Below, piece after piece: positions 22,011 to 34,990 of a stretch of 64,000 nt of DNA; position 1 is the first letter of the stretch; every line of letters starts with the position of its first letter. The position numbers and the translations under genes are program-made. The DNA comes from Angiostrongylus vasorum (Eukaryota; Nematoda; Chromadorea; Rhabditida; Metastrongylidae): contig JADANN010000170.1 in assembly GCA_018806985.1 (NCBI GenBank), positions 960,741-1,024,740 of the forward strand, written 5' to 3'. The notes under the pieces are model-generated. The model had not been told where the DNA came from, made no database searches, and saw only the letters and a list, made by a program, of their open reading frames with translations.

Positions 22011-22727
22011 TGCCTTAGACGAATGTGTTACCTTAAGAATGTCAGAATGTCATGATAAAGCTACAAATAATCCTTTTACTTCGTTGGAATGAATATTTAG
22101 ATCCTAATGCTTCTTGTTTGGATTAGTTGTTCTGCCTAGCTTATCGTACTGTTCCAAATCGGCTGTGGCCCTTAGTTTTATTTAATGCATTTCATTGCGA
22201 TATATTTTGAATCAAACTTAAAATCGCTGATTTTTTTGACTTCTATTGTTGGTTATCTAGCAAGATCAAGACTAGAACCTTTAGAGGCGAAGGCAGTATT
22301 TTTAGAATTAGACGAGTTGCGAATGCTTCCGCTTGATTCTGGCAGTATCACTTCTTTCTTTTTGCTTCTGTTCAATCTTTTCTGATATTGTGGGACATTT
22401 CTGATCAAACAAAAGCTATAATGTAATTTATGCTTTGTGGAATCTACAATAAGTGTCCGTAAACATTCCATGATCATTTAGAATATGGGAAATTTGAGGA
22501 TGTAGTCCGAGGTTATATTACTCGGTCGATTCCCACCAAGTAAGTATCTTTGCTCAGACAATGCTGTGTCCTTTCACGGCACAATAAACGATGAGCAGTC
22601 TTTCTGTAGTACGACGTCTCTACAGAACAGCCTGTTATGTCTCATCCTTTAACGGAAGAATTATTGAGATTTGAGCAAAATGCATTAGATCATCTGAGAT
22701 GATATCTTCAAATGAAAATTGGAAAAT

Positions 22728-22832
22728 CAAATTAGGCCAAACATGCATTCGATCATCTTTACGATGCTGAATGGAATCAAATGCATGGCATATCCTCAAG
22801 GGGCTGATCGACACCCAGCACTTTAGCATTTT
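22728..22832 (+). repeat. SINE-A 3' fragment
   Basis: Holds the 3' blocks AGGCCAAACATGCATTCGAT, ATGGAATCAAATGCATGGCA and GGGGCTGATCGACACCCAGC only. Confidence 0.5.
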
Positions 22833-23175
22833 ATGTTTTATCTTCAAATAAAAGCTCTAGCTGGCGAGGCTTAGATCATACCTTACTCGAGTGCTCACCG
22901 CTGCATCCGATTTGCGAAAGTAAACCCAAACCATCAAGCCATTATTTCGGAGTTTTGTTGGTATAAATGATCACACCCTCTCATTTACTTCCAGATTCGA
23001 AGTGTTCGTCGAACGAATCAGATTATCGGAGTTCTTCACATACAGTGTAACTGCTTAGCGCCGTTTCTCTGCAGTAACCTCTTGCTACTATTTGTTTCAC
23101 TGAAGAGCACTGCCAACAAGTTACTTGAGCATTCAATCTTTAACCACGACCTCTTTACGCTTTTCAATGTTTTAG

Positions 23176-23491
23176 CGACTCTGTTGTTCCCCTGTCTCAC
23201 TCTCACTTTGGCGATGACAGTGTTACGACGAGCGTTTACTGCCGACCTTGGTTAGGCTGGATTGTTGGTCGTCGGGTCGGGAACTCTTCTCAGACCCCGT
23301 TGCGGGCCACCACCATTTCCTCCTTGTCTTTTTTTTTGCTCCATCGCTCTCTCACTCTATTCATGTGCTATGTACATTGGCATTCGACACACCCTATTGT
23401 GTGACATGACGGCGCACGGAACTCGTTGCCCTCTCTCAATACTCCACTACTGCCACCACACTCCGGCCGGCTATACCCCCATTCGAATCGG
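23176..23491 (+). other. candidate leader exon
   Basis: Bounded by an acceptor (CAATGTTTTAG) and a donor (AATCGG|GTGAGT). It is GC- and pyrimidine-rich compared with its flanks. A 41-codon frame starting at 23371 runs to the donor, so it could carry a start codon; otherwise it is 5' UTR. Confidence 0.32.
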
Positions 23492-25419
23492 GTGAGTATT
23501 TCTTCTAAGATTGCTTCATATTCCAAAACTGCTATGCATTTTCCAAAGGTTTAAATCAAAGAAAGTGACAGTGGTCTATTATTATAAACAAAGAACACCA
23601 CATGATGAGTGAATTAATTCAACCAAATGCGCTTGAATAATTAGATAACTCTCCATTATGAATGGTGAGCACCACAGCTTAGCTGTCTTTGAAATATTTT
23701 CTTGCTTCTCGAATGACTTTCTTCTTTTCCTTGAAATCTCTTAATAACCATGTCAGAGAGTCATTGTGCTTTATGGATCGGTAATTGACTTGTCGGCGGC
23801 AAGTGCTTGATGTTGATTTGCTGTGCACCTGAATGGAGAGGTCGAGCTGTGCCGTTTAAGTAACTCCGTCTGGGAGATTGAACTTTGCCCAAATCTTGCA
23901 TTTCAATATAAAGGAGTGCAAAATTCTACTATTTGAAGACGAAAATTCGGTTTCACGCTTGTAAAACAGTGGGAGAACTAGTTCGACCAAAGAACGAACA
24001 TTATTGTAGCTCGAGGGAGTTTACTTAGTTATTTGCGTTATTAAGCATGTATGTCGTCTAAACCGTCTCATTTTTCTGCATTTCGCTACACTTCGATATT
24101 TTTAATGTTCATTATTCCAATGTCTAGACCATCCGATGTAACAGATTTAACATGAATAATCTCTGAATAGCAAAGAATCGGTGATCTAAGGAGAGGATTA
24201 GGAACGTATGAAATGCACTTGTTTCGCTACAAATGACAATACATAGGCTGTTAGTTAGGCGAAATGAGTTTTACTTCTTATGCTATCGTTCTAGCCCCAC
24301 CATTCTCATTCTTAAGGATAAGATATATTTTAATCCTTGATCGACTTGTGTTCGCGAAGAATCGTGCGGCACCTAGTAGAGTTCCCACATGAGTGGTGAT
24401 TTACTGGTTTTTCTTTTCTGGGCCACGGTTTTCTTCTCCCGAAGTCGTGAGAGAGTTGCACTGGTGCTCTCCCAAATCGTCACCGCAGCTGTCGCTGATC
24501 TGCTCATATGTAGGAGATTTCACACCTTGTAACTAAGCTACCACCAAAGTAGCGATGATTCCTGGGATTGACGTATGCGTTCTCTGATCTGAGGATAATC
24601 TTCAACTTTAGACTGCAATTTGACACCAAAGAACATCCCCACTAAGTGGAAGCGGTGTAAAGAGTTGGAAAAGGTGGGGAGCGGGGAAAGGGAGTTAGTG
24701 GTAGCGCGTTAGTACAAACAACGTTCCGTATACTTGAGTGCTCCTGATATGGATCGATTTATTGAGAAAATATTTGTAGTCATCAGCATTTGATTGTGGT
24801 TTAAGAGCAAGCATCAAACAGATTAAAAGGGACGTCAACTCGCATTAATTTCAGATACAAATCTCGATGAAAACAACCGGAACGAATAGGTTTTGTGGAT
24901 TTCAGAAAAATTGAGTTCGATCATATTGGGATGGGAGAAGCTCCTTCTTATTTGCAAGGATCTTTAGATTTTAATGGTCTTTATTTTATTTAATATAGTT
25001 TACTTTAAGTTGAAATATTTTCGTTTAAAGTTGACAGACGCAATTACTTTCAGATTCGATCAAGTATCCATTGAGATCGCACTCACATACGCATTGAGAT
25101 CAGTGCATAAGTTTAAGGATGTGTTAAACGGTCCATTCACGCATGCCTATAAACTCCTTGTCATTGTCGTGCCTGCTCTGTGTACACCTATAGTGACTGA
25201 GCCATGAAGGAAGTGCATCAAGTTAATTTTCCAAGGGATTTCTTAAAATATTCTTACCACTTTACTACCATCACAGATTTTTATAAAAGAGATCATCTTT
25301 TTTCTCATTTAGACTAGACGTCATACTTTTCATAAAGTTAAAAAGTGGTTGGAAAAAACTGGGAAATCTCTGGTTGGTTCCCACCAGCATAGCCCAGGTA
25401 TGACACCTCTGTAAAGGAT
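23492..25419. other. no gene recognised
   Basis: AT-rich; a purine-rich patch around 24640-24710. No repeat of the named families and no phased exon seen. Possibly intronic. Confidence 0.35.
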
Positions 25420-25697
25420 GAAAAGATAAAGCTCTCTGTCGTTATTGAACCTTAGTGATGCTATGCATTCTGACTTTACTGAGCATCGTAGAGGTGACTG
25501 AATGCATACCTGTCCTATACAATGGCATATGGTGGCCTAGCATTGCATGAAATCAGTGCTACTAACTTCCCAGATAAGCATGGTACCAATTTGCCAACGT
25601 TGGAGGGATGGAATGCTTAATGCGCCTGGAAAGCGGAACCGAACCAACGACCACGTGTGTATTGGAGAGCACCTCTAACTCGCTACGCTCCACCTGT
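25420..25697 (-). repeat. SINE-A copy, diverged full length
   Basis: Minus strand from AAAGCTCTCTGTCG through GAATGCATACCTGTCC and CAATTTGCCAACGTTGGAGG to a head with AGCGGAACCGAACCAACGAC (a B-box-like region) and CACCTCTAACTCGCTACG. Confidence 0.7.
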
Positions 25698-25802
25698 ACA
25701 AAATCGCTGTTCTGTGGAAGTCTCCGATCTTAAATTTTAAATGTTACTTACTTATAACTCAAAGGACTGGCTTTCTATAAACCTCGGCATAAAATAGTCG
25801 AT

Positions 25803-25822
25803 ACACATATATATATATATAG

Positions 25823-25909
<87 letters not shown>

Positions 25910-25912
25910 GTT
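25803..25912. repeat. TA microsatellite
   Basis: About 100 bases of TA dinucleotides with a few interruptions. The Tyr-Ile open frame through it is an artefact. Confidence 0.95.
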
Positions 25913-25949
25913 CTTAGCTGATGCCATTGTTGCTGCTGTTGTTGTTCGG

Positions 25950-25986
25950 TGGCTGATGTTTCGGGAACCCTGCCTTCCTCAGACCC
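25950..25986 (-). ncRNA. hammerhead-like motif, copy H
   Basis: Minus strand: GGGT, CTGAGGA (core with N=G, intact), a GGG/CCC helix II, GAAACATC, AGCC. Helix I has a mismatch and the ACGT palindrome is ACAT. A CAACAACAACAGCAG-like tail follows on the same strand, as for copy F. Confidence 0.42.
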
Positions 25987-26631
25987 TGAACCTATTTTGT
26001 GCAACATTAGCCTTATAATTCAGTGATATATCTATAGTATTAATAAAGATCTAACATAAATGAACGTTGCGTTTGAGACTACACGTGTACCAACAACAAC
26101 TTATACCAACCTCTCATCAGCTGAGAATAGATGTAGGTATTGCTTACTTAGTTTCTGCCTACCTGTTGTGATTTTTTTATCTCTATAGAAGCTACTATGT
26201 ACAAAATACTTAGAGAATGGTGGTACTACGGAAAACTAGTCGAGTCCTTGATCGACTATAGCCGATAAAGCGACAGACGTTCCCACGCTAAACGAACACG
26301 TTTTCACAATCGAAGAGGTAAACAATACTATTCTCGTTAGACTCTTGTCTGACGTCGCATAAAAAACTTTACTTCATTTGGGGGCTATGAACTTTACCGT
26401 GGGAAGAATTAAGGTGTATGTAGTTTTAAGCTTTGCTTTAAAAAAAATCAGTAAAGTACGCTAAGCACGCAGATCATTTAGCGATTCAGACGTCTCTGCT
26501 GCCGTGAATCTAGATGCCCGTTTTCCCAAATCCTTAGTTCTCACCGAATATTTCTCTCCACAGTAAGACCAGAAATTTCTTCTAGCTTAAGCATGACATC
26601 TTTTCATTCTGCCGGTATAAAAGTGTAAATC

Positions 26632-26822
26632 CATTCGGTGTTGATTAATCCTAAAGGGATACCCCATGCCTTCAACTTCTTCCAGAATCGTGGAAATCAC
26701 TGAAAGCATATTCGGTCCACTTGCGATGCTCTAGCGATGTATCACATCAGTGTTTTTAACCTATAAACGAGTCTTCTACAAATTTTCTAACGTTTTCAAA
26801 CCCATGGTGGGGTCAATTTACT
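26632..26822 (-). repeat. SINE-A copy, decayed
   Basis: Ordered blocks TCGGTGTTGATTAATCC, ACCCCATGCCTTCAAC, ATGTATCACATCAGTG; head absent. Confidence 0.5.
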
Positions 26823-27069
26823 CTTGGTTATGAGTCGAAGCAAAGACGAACTGATTTTTGCAAGGCACTTCCAAACAGTGCGCTTCACACTCCCCTATAC
26901 GAGGTAAATCAGTGGTCGACAAGACTTTGCTTTTATGTTTGTCAAGTGAAGGACCTCTTAAGTGCTGTTCAAATCTTCGGAACAGTAGTGACAATTCATC
27001 GACGCGATATTTAGATTCGATTCATTTGTTTCAAAGTACGAAGTTGACCAATAGGTTTTCAGTTTACTT

Positions 27070-27495
27070 ACTTACTTGATACTTGAACGGCCCTTCGTCA
27101 CTAGTTGTGCAGGTTCCAACATAATCTCCATTTTTCAGAGTTTTGCTGGTTTAGCCATTGTGGTTCCTTGGAGTCCTGAGGACAGCTTAGCCAAAGTCTG
27201 CCCCAGGTCGTCACCACGACAGGCAGTTGCAGTCCTTGTGGATCAGGAGGAGATTTACCACCATGCAACTTTGATACCAAGACGGTAGTGGATACTGGTA
27301 TTGATTTACTCTTAGCTAGGCTTCCTGATGGAAATGCCGGACTCCTCAACTTGGGAGACTCTGCTGGGGGGGGACGAATCCCTCCTCTGTACATCGCAGT
27401 CCGACACCCAGGAACACCTCCCAACCACGATGAGGCGGTAAACCGTTGGGAGGGTTCTCAAATTACTATAAATGATCTTTGTTATAACCTTCTTC
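27070..27495 (-). repeat. family C repeat copy
   Basis: Taken in minus orientation so that the simple tail lies at its 3' end (complement of ACTTACTTACTTGATACTT). Shared blocks include GGGTGTCGGACTGCGATGTA, AAGCCTAGCTAAGAGTAAAT and CAAGGAACCACAATGGCTAA. No terminal inverted repeats; a non-autonomous, SINE-like retroposon is likely. Confidence 0.65.
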
Positions 27496-28611
27496 TGTGT
27501 TTAAGGAGAAGGAGTCCGGTTGGAGTGTTCGAAACTCAAGCCGACCTTCTAATTAAAGCAACACCTGCTTTGTCCCTCATGGTATTCATTGTTGGAATAT
27601 AAATTCGCCACCTGCGACTTAATTCCTTCCCTATCTGACGACTGTAATTCTCTAGGTTGTAACTGATAACCAAAGGACAAAGTTTTTCAGATTCGTACTA
27701 TTTCTCGACCCCCACATCATCTTCAGCAGTTATTCTTCTCTTAAAGCAGTAAGTCCTGCGAGAAGAGGAAAGCTACTTGTATTGTTCTATCGAACGATTC
27801 CCACTTCTGTTTCAATATTTCATTGCAGAATAATTGACTCTGATTCAGCTTCCTTGTAGCTGTTCTCTGCTAATTGATCACCTTTCGATCTTCGTATCAA
27901 ATGCGGTCATGGGCGGAGGAATCGTGTATGCTTGACACAGAGCTACAATTCTAGTTAAGCGGCCAATGGGTAGTTTGCTACTCGGATAGCCTGCTAGAGC
28001 GTTTCTTGAGCAATATCGCACACCGGAATTCAGAGTTAAGGATTCAAGCCTTTTAAATGACTTCGTTTTGAGCTTGGTTAGTGAAAAATTAGAACGGGAT
28101 CGGTCGGTTTCCTGCTGAGCCACTAATTTCTTGAAGAAGTCGTGGTTTTTGATCTGGATGGCATTTCTCGGACCCATTGTAAAACATATTATACGAAAAG
28201 AAGCTTTTCTCATTACATTGGCGCGGTTGAAGGTCAAGAATTGATGATATCAGTTATCACCGGAGCTATTTATTCATTTGCAATAATGGTTGCATTAGAA
28301 CTTAAGTCTTAAGCCTCATACATGTCCTCAGTAGTGTAATATCGTAAGGTAACAGAACTGGAGAGTGTGTCCCTTCCTTTTTTATCGGAACTGATTCGAT
28401 GGGATAGAACGACGGTATGGTAGAGACAGTTGCTGGTAAGAAGACATAAGAGACTTATGGAAAATTGGTAGTACAAAAAATAGTGGTATTTTCTACTAGT
28501 CTCTGTAAAAGCATTGACCGCTCACGATTGTAACAAGACCATCCAGGTGTTTGCACGGGCTATTCTAAATGGAACGAACTCATAATCTTCCCTTTTTGAG
28601 TTTATTTTCAG

Positions 28612-28957
28612 TGACGGTTCTGACCGAGATTTTTGGCGGCGATGCATGTAAGAACGTTGATCCAGCATCTGATCGTCTTCGATCTTCTTCTTCTTCTCAG
28701 TCAACAATTGTCAACGTGAATCAGTCAGACAACCTGTATTTTTGTCGTCTTATCACATCTTTTCATCGAGTGCAAATGAGCGTGTCAAATGCGAGCGACG
28801 ACTAACGGGAGGACGACCACTCAACCCCAATGCAGACCGATTCTTTATTAGACGGACGGACAGATATGATGTTGCACCATCGCGCCTTTTCCGACAACTG
28901 GTCCGCATCTATTATCTAGTCCATGATTCTGTCAGAGAATGATTACTTATAGCAAAG
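28612..28957 (+). other. candidate leader exon with strong splice sites
   Basis: Acceptor GTTTATTTTCAG and donor AGCAAAG|GTAAGTTTAG match nematode consensus closely. All three frames have stops inside, so it is more likely 5' UTR or non-coding RNA than an internal coding exon. An open frame from 28673 to 28939 encodes GGRPLNPNADRFFIRRTDRY but ends before the donor. Confidence 0.4.
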
Positions 28958-29963
28958 GTAAGTTTAGTTATAAATCTTGGATAACCCCCATTTAGTAAAG
29001 AAAGAAGAAAGAAAAAAAGGAACTAAGAGAGAAATATTGTGACTTCGTAGTATCTAGGAATACAGGATAAAAATGTACTAGGAAAGAAAGCTTTTTGTTA
29101 CGTCGCTGTAGGTATCTATCTTGTGGAAAAATCAAAACGACTTTTAAAACACATAAACCTTAGTGGTGGAAGGAAGTTTCTGTGGGAACTTATCCATTTT
29201 CAATAGCAAATTGGATGCTGATTTCTGCAATCGTTGTCCCAGAATCGTAATCTACAGAGGGCTCCTACATTTCACGAATGTGACTTTTTTTTGTTTATAG
29301 CGGAAAAAGTGCTCAGTATGGTAGCATAGGCAGGAGTAGACTTAAATGAAACACCTTTGCTAAGTAGGAACGCAAGGAACTGTGGATCACGTCAGAACAC
29401 AGTAATTAACCCGTCAGAACTACTATGGTACAGCTCGTTTGGCGTCCAGTGCAAGATAGAAACTGAACTAAGTTCAGATATCATTTAGAATAGGTGAGGC
29501 TTAAGTACTAAAAATGGAGAAACGTTTTGTGGACAATTTTTCTTCGACTTTTAGAACTGATTCCTTCACAAGGGTTCTCAGGCACTAAGAATTATTTGGT
29601 TTGGATTTCCCATTGATGCCATTTCTGTGGATGGAAGTGAATTTGGAGGTGAATTGGTCAAGTACTAAAGATGTTCGGAGAATTGACAGCGACGTGGATT
29701 CACATTGATATCAACAAGAAAATTCACTTCTCATTATTCTCATGAATTCATTAGGTTAAAGCAAAAGGAGGAAATGTTTATGTGAAGTGTTTTGCAGAAA
29801 GAAAAAAGAAAGGAAAAATTCTAATCTCTGACCAATACGGTCGCTCTGTTTGGAGTAGTTAGCTAGTAGAAACTGGAGAAAATTGAATTGTGTCTTCTTA
29901 ACAGTCTTCTGTATGGATGAGAACTTCATATGAGATTTTTAAGAATTATTTGGCAGCAGACAA
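28958..29963. other. no gene recognised
   Basis: AT-rich, with no recognised repeat or exon. Would be intron of the same putative transcript. Confidence 0.35.
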
Positions 29964-30200
29964 TACAGCGTGTGTGTAGCATAGTGGTAAGAGGCCTCAA
30001 ACCATACACAGAGAACCTTTACTTCTTTCACATACACACAAGAAGCACTGCATCCCTCCGGGGACCATGAAATTGGTGCCAGAGTGCCTGTGGAAGGATG
30101 AGAACACTGATTTGATATTTCGGCAGACCAGGGCAAGTCATTATATGGACCAATTATGCTAACTAAATATTAGGAATTGAGTCGAATGTGTGGAACATCA
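29964..30200 (+). repeat. SINE-A copy, diverged
   Basis: Head GTGTGTAGCATAGTGGTAAG, body blocks CATCCCTCCGGGGACCATGA and AAATTGGTGCCAGAGTG. The B box is lost. Confidence 0.62.
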
Positions 30201-32182
30201 TTAGGTCGTCACAGAACTCCTTATTGTATCATAAATGATGCACGGACTATTGTCGACTATCACTGGAATCACTTGTCACACTGCTTTGCTACTAAAATTA
30301 ATCAATCGCTTAGTATGAAGTCAAGAATCGTAAATATTATGCAAGCAAAAAAGCTGAGTCCAATCAGGGGCAGTGAATGTACGGAAGGTTTGAACACCTC
30401 ATGATCGTCATTTTTTGATTTCGATAGTTATTTAGATAACTTGGAAAGCAGCGCATGAACTTGAAACACTGAACCGTTTCTTCAAACTCACTTTTTACAA
30501 GGTCATTATTTTTAAAGTTCTGGAATCTACTCATTAATTACAAATGAATTACCAGCTACCTTTCCAAATGCTTTTTTCTTCCGTCTGATCCACTCCACTT
30601 GCTCTACTGTTTTTTTTAAATCTAGGGGTACTCGAATAAAGGTGAAGTGGAAGTATGGTTCAACACGAATCATCTTTTCTGTTGAATACTTGCTGGAATG
30701 TTCCTTTACAAGGTTAGTCAGAGGATTATCCGAATCGTCAATCGATTTTTAATAAGAAATAGGCTTTGCGAAGTTACGTAGGAGTTCAGATAAACAACGA
30801 TGGACGACGTTCTTCGAGAAAGATCGACTATTTAGAATTACTGGTGACTTAAGTAAGAAGAGCTCTCCTATGTGAAATTGTTATTTGCGAAGCTATTTAT
30901 ATCTATTTCAGCAAGGAGTAAATATATAAGTACTTAACGCCTCCCACAAGTAGAGTACTTAACTCCCGAAATAGACATATTTGAAACATGTAAAGTACTG
31001 TCAGTTTCTATTTTAGCTCTGTTACCAATCAGCGTATTAAGCAAAAAACATTTTAAAAAAAGTAAGAATACTGAAAGGAATACCGTAATCTGTGTGCATA
31101 GAGACTTTTTGAGATATGGTATTGGCTAGAACGATCGGTATGGGCGTGGCGTAACGATGTGGGTGGGGCAAATGGCAGGCTGATTGGTAGCGAAGAGTGT
31201 GAGATGACAAATTGGAAAAATTGGTGACCGTCCGCAAGGGGGCGGACAGCATAAAAGACTCTGGCAGACACCCATCTTGTGGATCAGGCGACCACCTTCG
31301 TCAACCTACAGTCACTCCTTGATCAACTTCCTTCGTTACCTTGTACCGGTTAGTGACTATTTTCGTCTGCCAGTTAAAGCCGCCTCCTCTACTCCGCATA
31401 GAGTCAAAAATTTACTCAAATAGATGCCTGTGCAGGTAGATTGCCCATGCTTACACATATACCAGGAGCTGGTGAGGGAAGCTCACCTTTGCTGCTCAGA
31501 ATGCAATAGTAAAGAAGGGCAAGAATGGACCTCTGATTTAGTTCGTTCTCGAACTCATTACCTCTCAATTCTGTTCATTTGTTTTTGCACAACCTTAAAA
31601 AGCAATCTCAAATCAACTTCGCTGTATAAAAACCTGCTCCTGAATCGTAACAAGTGCACTCTTCAACTATTGATGGTGTCCTCCACTCTGTTTTACCAGT
31701 TCAGAAAATAATCGGAATGACATTGAACGAGGTGAAACAATTTGAGAAGATTGAATTTTCTCTATGTTCACCTCATTGATTTTTTACACCGTGCCTATAC
31801 CTAGATTTCAACTGTAACCAACTGTAATCTAACATCGATAGTTTCATAGTGTGAAATTGGCAGTTTGGTTTACGGTAGCTGAAGAGAGCCGTCTATTGAC
31901 AGTTCACTATGGATGCTGTCATGGAGTCGCTCTCTTCAGACACCTCTTACACTGCTTTTCTTTTCACATTCATCTCAGAAATCTGGCACTTGTGTGAGTC
32001 TCTGTGATTAATCTTTTTCGTGGTCTTTCGGTCATGTATTGTACTACGAATTATTTTCCCTTCTAGTATTGCTTTCGTTTTGGCCCCCTTTTTCTATTGA
32101 TTGTTTCCAATGACAAAGAGCATAATAGGATTGTAGCTAATATCCAGTCAAGTTACAAATTAGCAAATATTTTTTGTTACAG
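30201..32182. other. no gene recognised
   Basis: AT-rich sequence; a GC-richer patch at 31130-31330 has no recognisable protein or splice-bounded exon. A 95-codon frame at 31424-31711 shows no family signature. Confidence 0.35.
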
Positions 32183-32230
32183 TGCATTCCAACTGCTATG
32201 GGAGGCTGTAGGTCGTCAAGGGCAGTTACA
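32183..32230 (+). CDS. candidate first coding exon with dual-acylation N-terminus
   Basis: Acceptor TTTTTTGTTACAG precedes 32183. ATG at 32198 opens MGGCRSSRAVT, ending at donor GTAAAG (32231) or six bases later at GTACAG. Gly2 with Ser6 fits the N-myristoylation consensus and Cys4 is a potential palmitoylation site, typical of membrane-tethered signalling proteins (family knowledge). The rest of the protein was not identified. With the upstream leader exons this could be the start of a large plus-strand gene. Confidence 0.35.
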
Positions 32231-33159
32231 GTAAAGGTACAGCGCTAAAAATCAATAAACCTTTGTGGAACGATACATTCGGATGATATTATAATTGTTT
32301 GTTTTTCTGTTCATTGACTACCTTCATGATTATCGATTAAATAATTGATTAAGCTTAGGCCCTAAAAAAGTCATAATGACAAAAGCTCTTTCATCTTGGG
32401 ACATCCAGAGTGCTAATTTTGTACTTTGAAATTTAACTCAGGATACCTAAGGAATTTTCACGACATCACTGGTTGATCTGACTTCCAATAATCATTTTTT
32501 TTCTTAGTCATTGCAGAGTTTTTTATTTCTAAGAGGGATTCTACAGCAGAAGCAAAGTTTTTCCACTAAAAGCCTTTATAAATTTTATTCGAATACCATT
32601 ATTTAAAATTGCTTCGAATACGTTTGTCTTTGTTGTTAACACCGAGTAAATAGACCTTTCTGGGGAAATCATTCAAATAAGGGATATTTTGCAAGTGGTT
32701 ACCTTCTTGCTATATGTTCAGGTAGCTAGATGATCCGTCTTCGGATGTCATGCGGGTTTTATTCTTCCCAGTGCTCCTTCCATTATTCTCGTTATCTTGC
32801 AAACGTTATCCATAGAGGTATCAAGAATCGCGTTTCGGTTGGCCTTTTGGGAGATTAAGGATGTGTTAACACCTCTTCTCATCGATACGTTGAATGCTCG
32901 CCATATGTGATTTTCCTTGGAAACTCAAGATGGCCAGGCTAAAAATATTCTTAGATTGTCATCACAGGTACTTACTGGACTTTGTGGATCAGAGGAAGAT
33001 ATGATCCTCTGTGAAGTGGATTTTTCTTGAACGATAACGATTCTTGTGACGGCTGTACGATTTGTCGACCGACACATTGTGAACAATGTAATAAGCCAAA
33101 CCCTTCATCTATCATTTATCTTATCAGTTTTATCAATCCATCTACAACAAGGCTAACAG

Positions 33160-33560
33160 TTTTTCTCCTCCCAACGGCTCACCGCCTCATCGTGGTTGGG
33201 AGGATTTGCTGGGTGTCGGACTACAATGTACGGCGGAGGGATTCGTCCCCACGGCAGGGTCTCCCAAGCTGAGAAGGGGGTCAGGCGTTTTCAACAGGAA
33301 GCCCAGCTAAGAGTAAACCAGAACCAGAATCCATCACCGTCCTGCTGTAAAAACTAGTCGCATAGTGGCAAATCTCCCTCTGATCCACAAGGGCGACGAC
33401 TACCTGTGGTGATAACGACCTGGAGCAGACTTTGGCTAGGTTGACCTCGAGACTCCAGGGAACCACAATGCCCAAACCAGCAAAACTCCGAAAAAATGAA
33501 GTTATTCTGTGGGCCGCGCAACCAGTGAGGACGGACCATCCAAGTATCCAAATAAGGAGT
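33160..33560 (+). repeat. family C repeat copy
   Basis: Shares CTCACCGCCTCATCGTGGTT, GGTGTCGGACTACAATGTAC, AGCCCAGCTAAGAGTAAACC, CAGGGAACCACAATGCCC with the other copies. Ends near CATCCAAGTATCC. Confidence 0.7.
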
Positions 33561-34569
33561 GGTTTTTTACGCTTCTCGTGCGAAATAAAGTTTGCATTTA
33601 TACTACGCACAAACTTAAACGCGTGTGTTCCGATTTAGAAAAAATTCTCCATAGAAAAAAATGCAATTTCTCTTCAGATTCTTCAAGTTCCCTCTGCGAA
33701 TTCTATCGTATGCACAAAAATCCTACACGAAACTGTTTAGGAAAGTGAAATCTTTTGATAGCCAGTAAATATTTAGTAAGGAAATAATTTAAATGGATAT
33801 TTAGTAAATTATAAAAGTAAAAAAGTGTCAATAAAGGAAACATAAATTTAATAAAACTAATAGGCATAGTACTCTGTGAGTCCATAGAGCTGAGTCTTCA
33901 TCGTGGTTTCGAAGGGCGAAATAGATAAAACACAATTCTACTCATCATTAGCACTTTGTTCAAGGCACAGGTGCAAAACAAATAACAGTCGGGGAAACAA
34001 AGGCCAAGTTAGAAGCTCTAAGTTGCTTCATCCTGAAACGCAGGTCTTTATGTACACTGCTCATTTTCACTGCTCTATGAGAGCGGTGAGGAATACGGTA
34101 TAATGGAACGACCATCGACCATAAGTAGATTAACAAATGGGATATATTCGGAAGAAAGAAGTTAAATAGGTGACAAGGAAGTGCGAGAAAAAAATGTTTC
34201 TGGACTTTATACAGAAGTTATCTTCACATTCCTTCACTTTTTTAGTGAGACAACACCTCGATTCTTCTACACTGAATCCAGTGAACATGTGATGAAGGCT
34301 ATTGATTTTTGTGCATAGGGATATCGTCAACGACGCAGTTTGAACGGATATGCGCTGATGATAATGATCATGCTTAACGGCTTCTGATACTCAGCGGGAT
34401 TCGTGATCCAGGGCTAGAAATGCAGAGATTCTCTCACCGGCAGCTCACCTATAAATCATCCCATCGGGGAAACATCGCTAGTTTTGCAGTATATGTACAT
34501 TTTTTTTACCACTTATAGAACTAATAGCGATTAAAGGAAATCTAATGACTGAGCAGTTGAATTCATTAT

Positions 34570-34990
34570 GAAATTGGTGGTAACAAAAACCACCCAACGG
34601 TTTACTGGCTCATCGTGGCTGAGAGATGTCCCTGGATGTCGGACTACGATGTACAGCGGGGTATTCATCGCTCCGACAGCGTCTCCCAAGCTGAGAAGGA
34701 GTCCGGTGTTCCCATCAGAAAGCCCAGCTAAGAGTAAACCAATACCAGGATTCACCATCGTCCTGATATCAAACTAGTCGCATGGTGGCAAATCTCCCTC
34801 TTATCCACAAGGGCGGCGACTGCCTGTGGTGATGACGACCTGGTGCAAACTTTGGTCACGCTTACCTCGGGACTCCAGGGAAACACAATAGCTAAATGAG
34901 CAAATCTCCAAAGAATGGAGATTATGCTGGGGTCCGCACAACTAGTGAGGACGTGCAGTCAAAGTATTCAAGTGAGTATCCAAGTAACGA
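34570..34990 (+). repeat. family C repeat copy
   Basis: Blocks CCAACGGTTTACTGGCTCAT, GGATGTCGGACTACGATGTA, CATGGTGGCAAATCTCCCTC and a tail with CAAGTGAGTATCCAAGTAA. Only about 1 kb from the preceding copy in the same orientation. Confidence 0.7.

Noticed and set aside
25759..26007. Tyr-Ile repeat protein with Gln run
   Set aside because: Produced by the TA microsatellite and the CAA-type tail; no gene signals.
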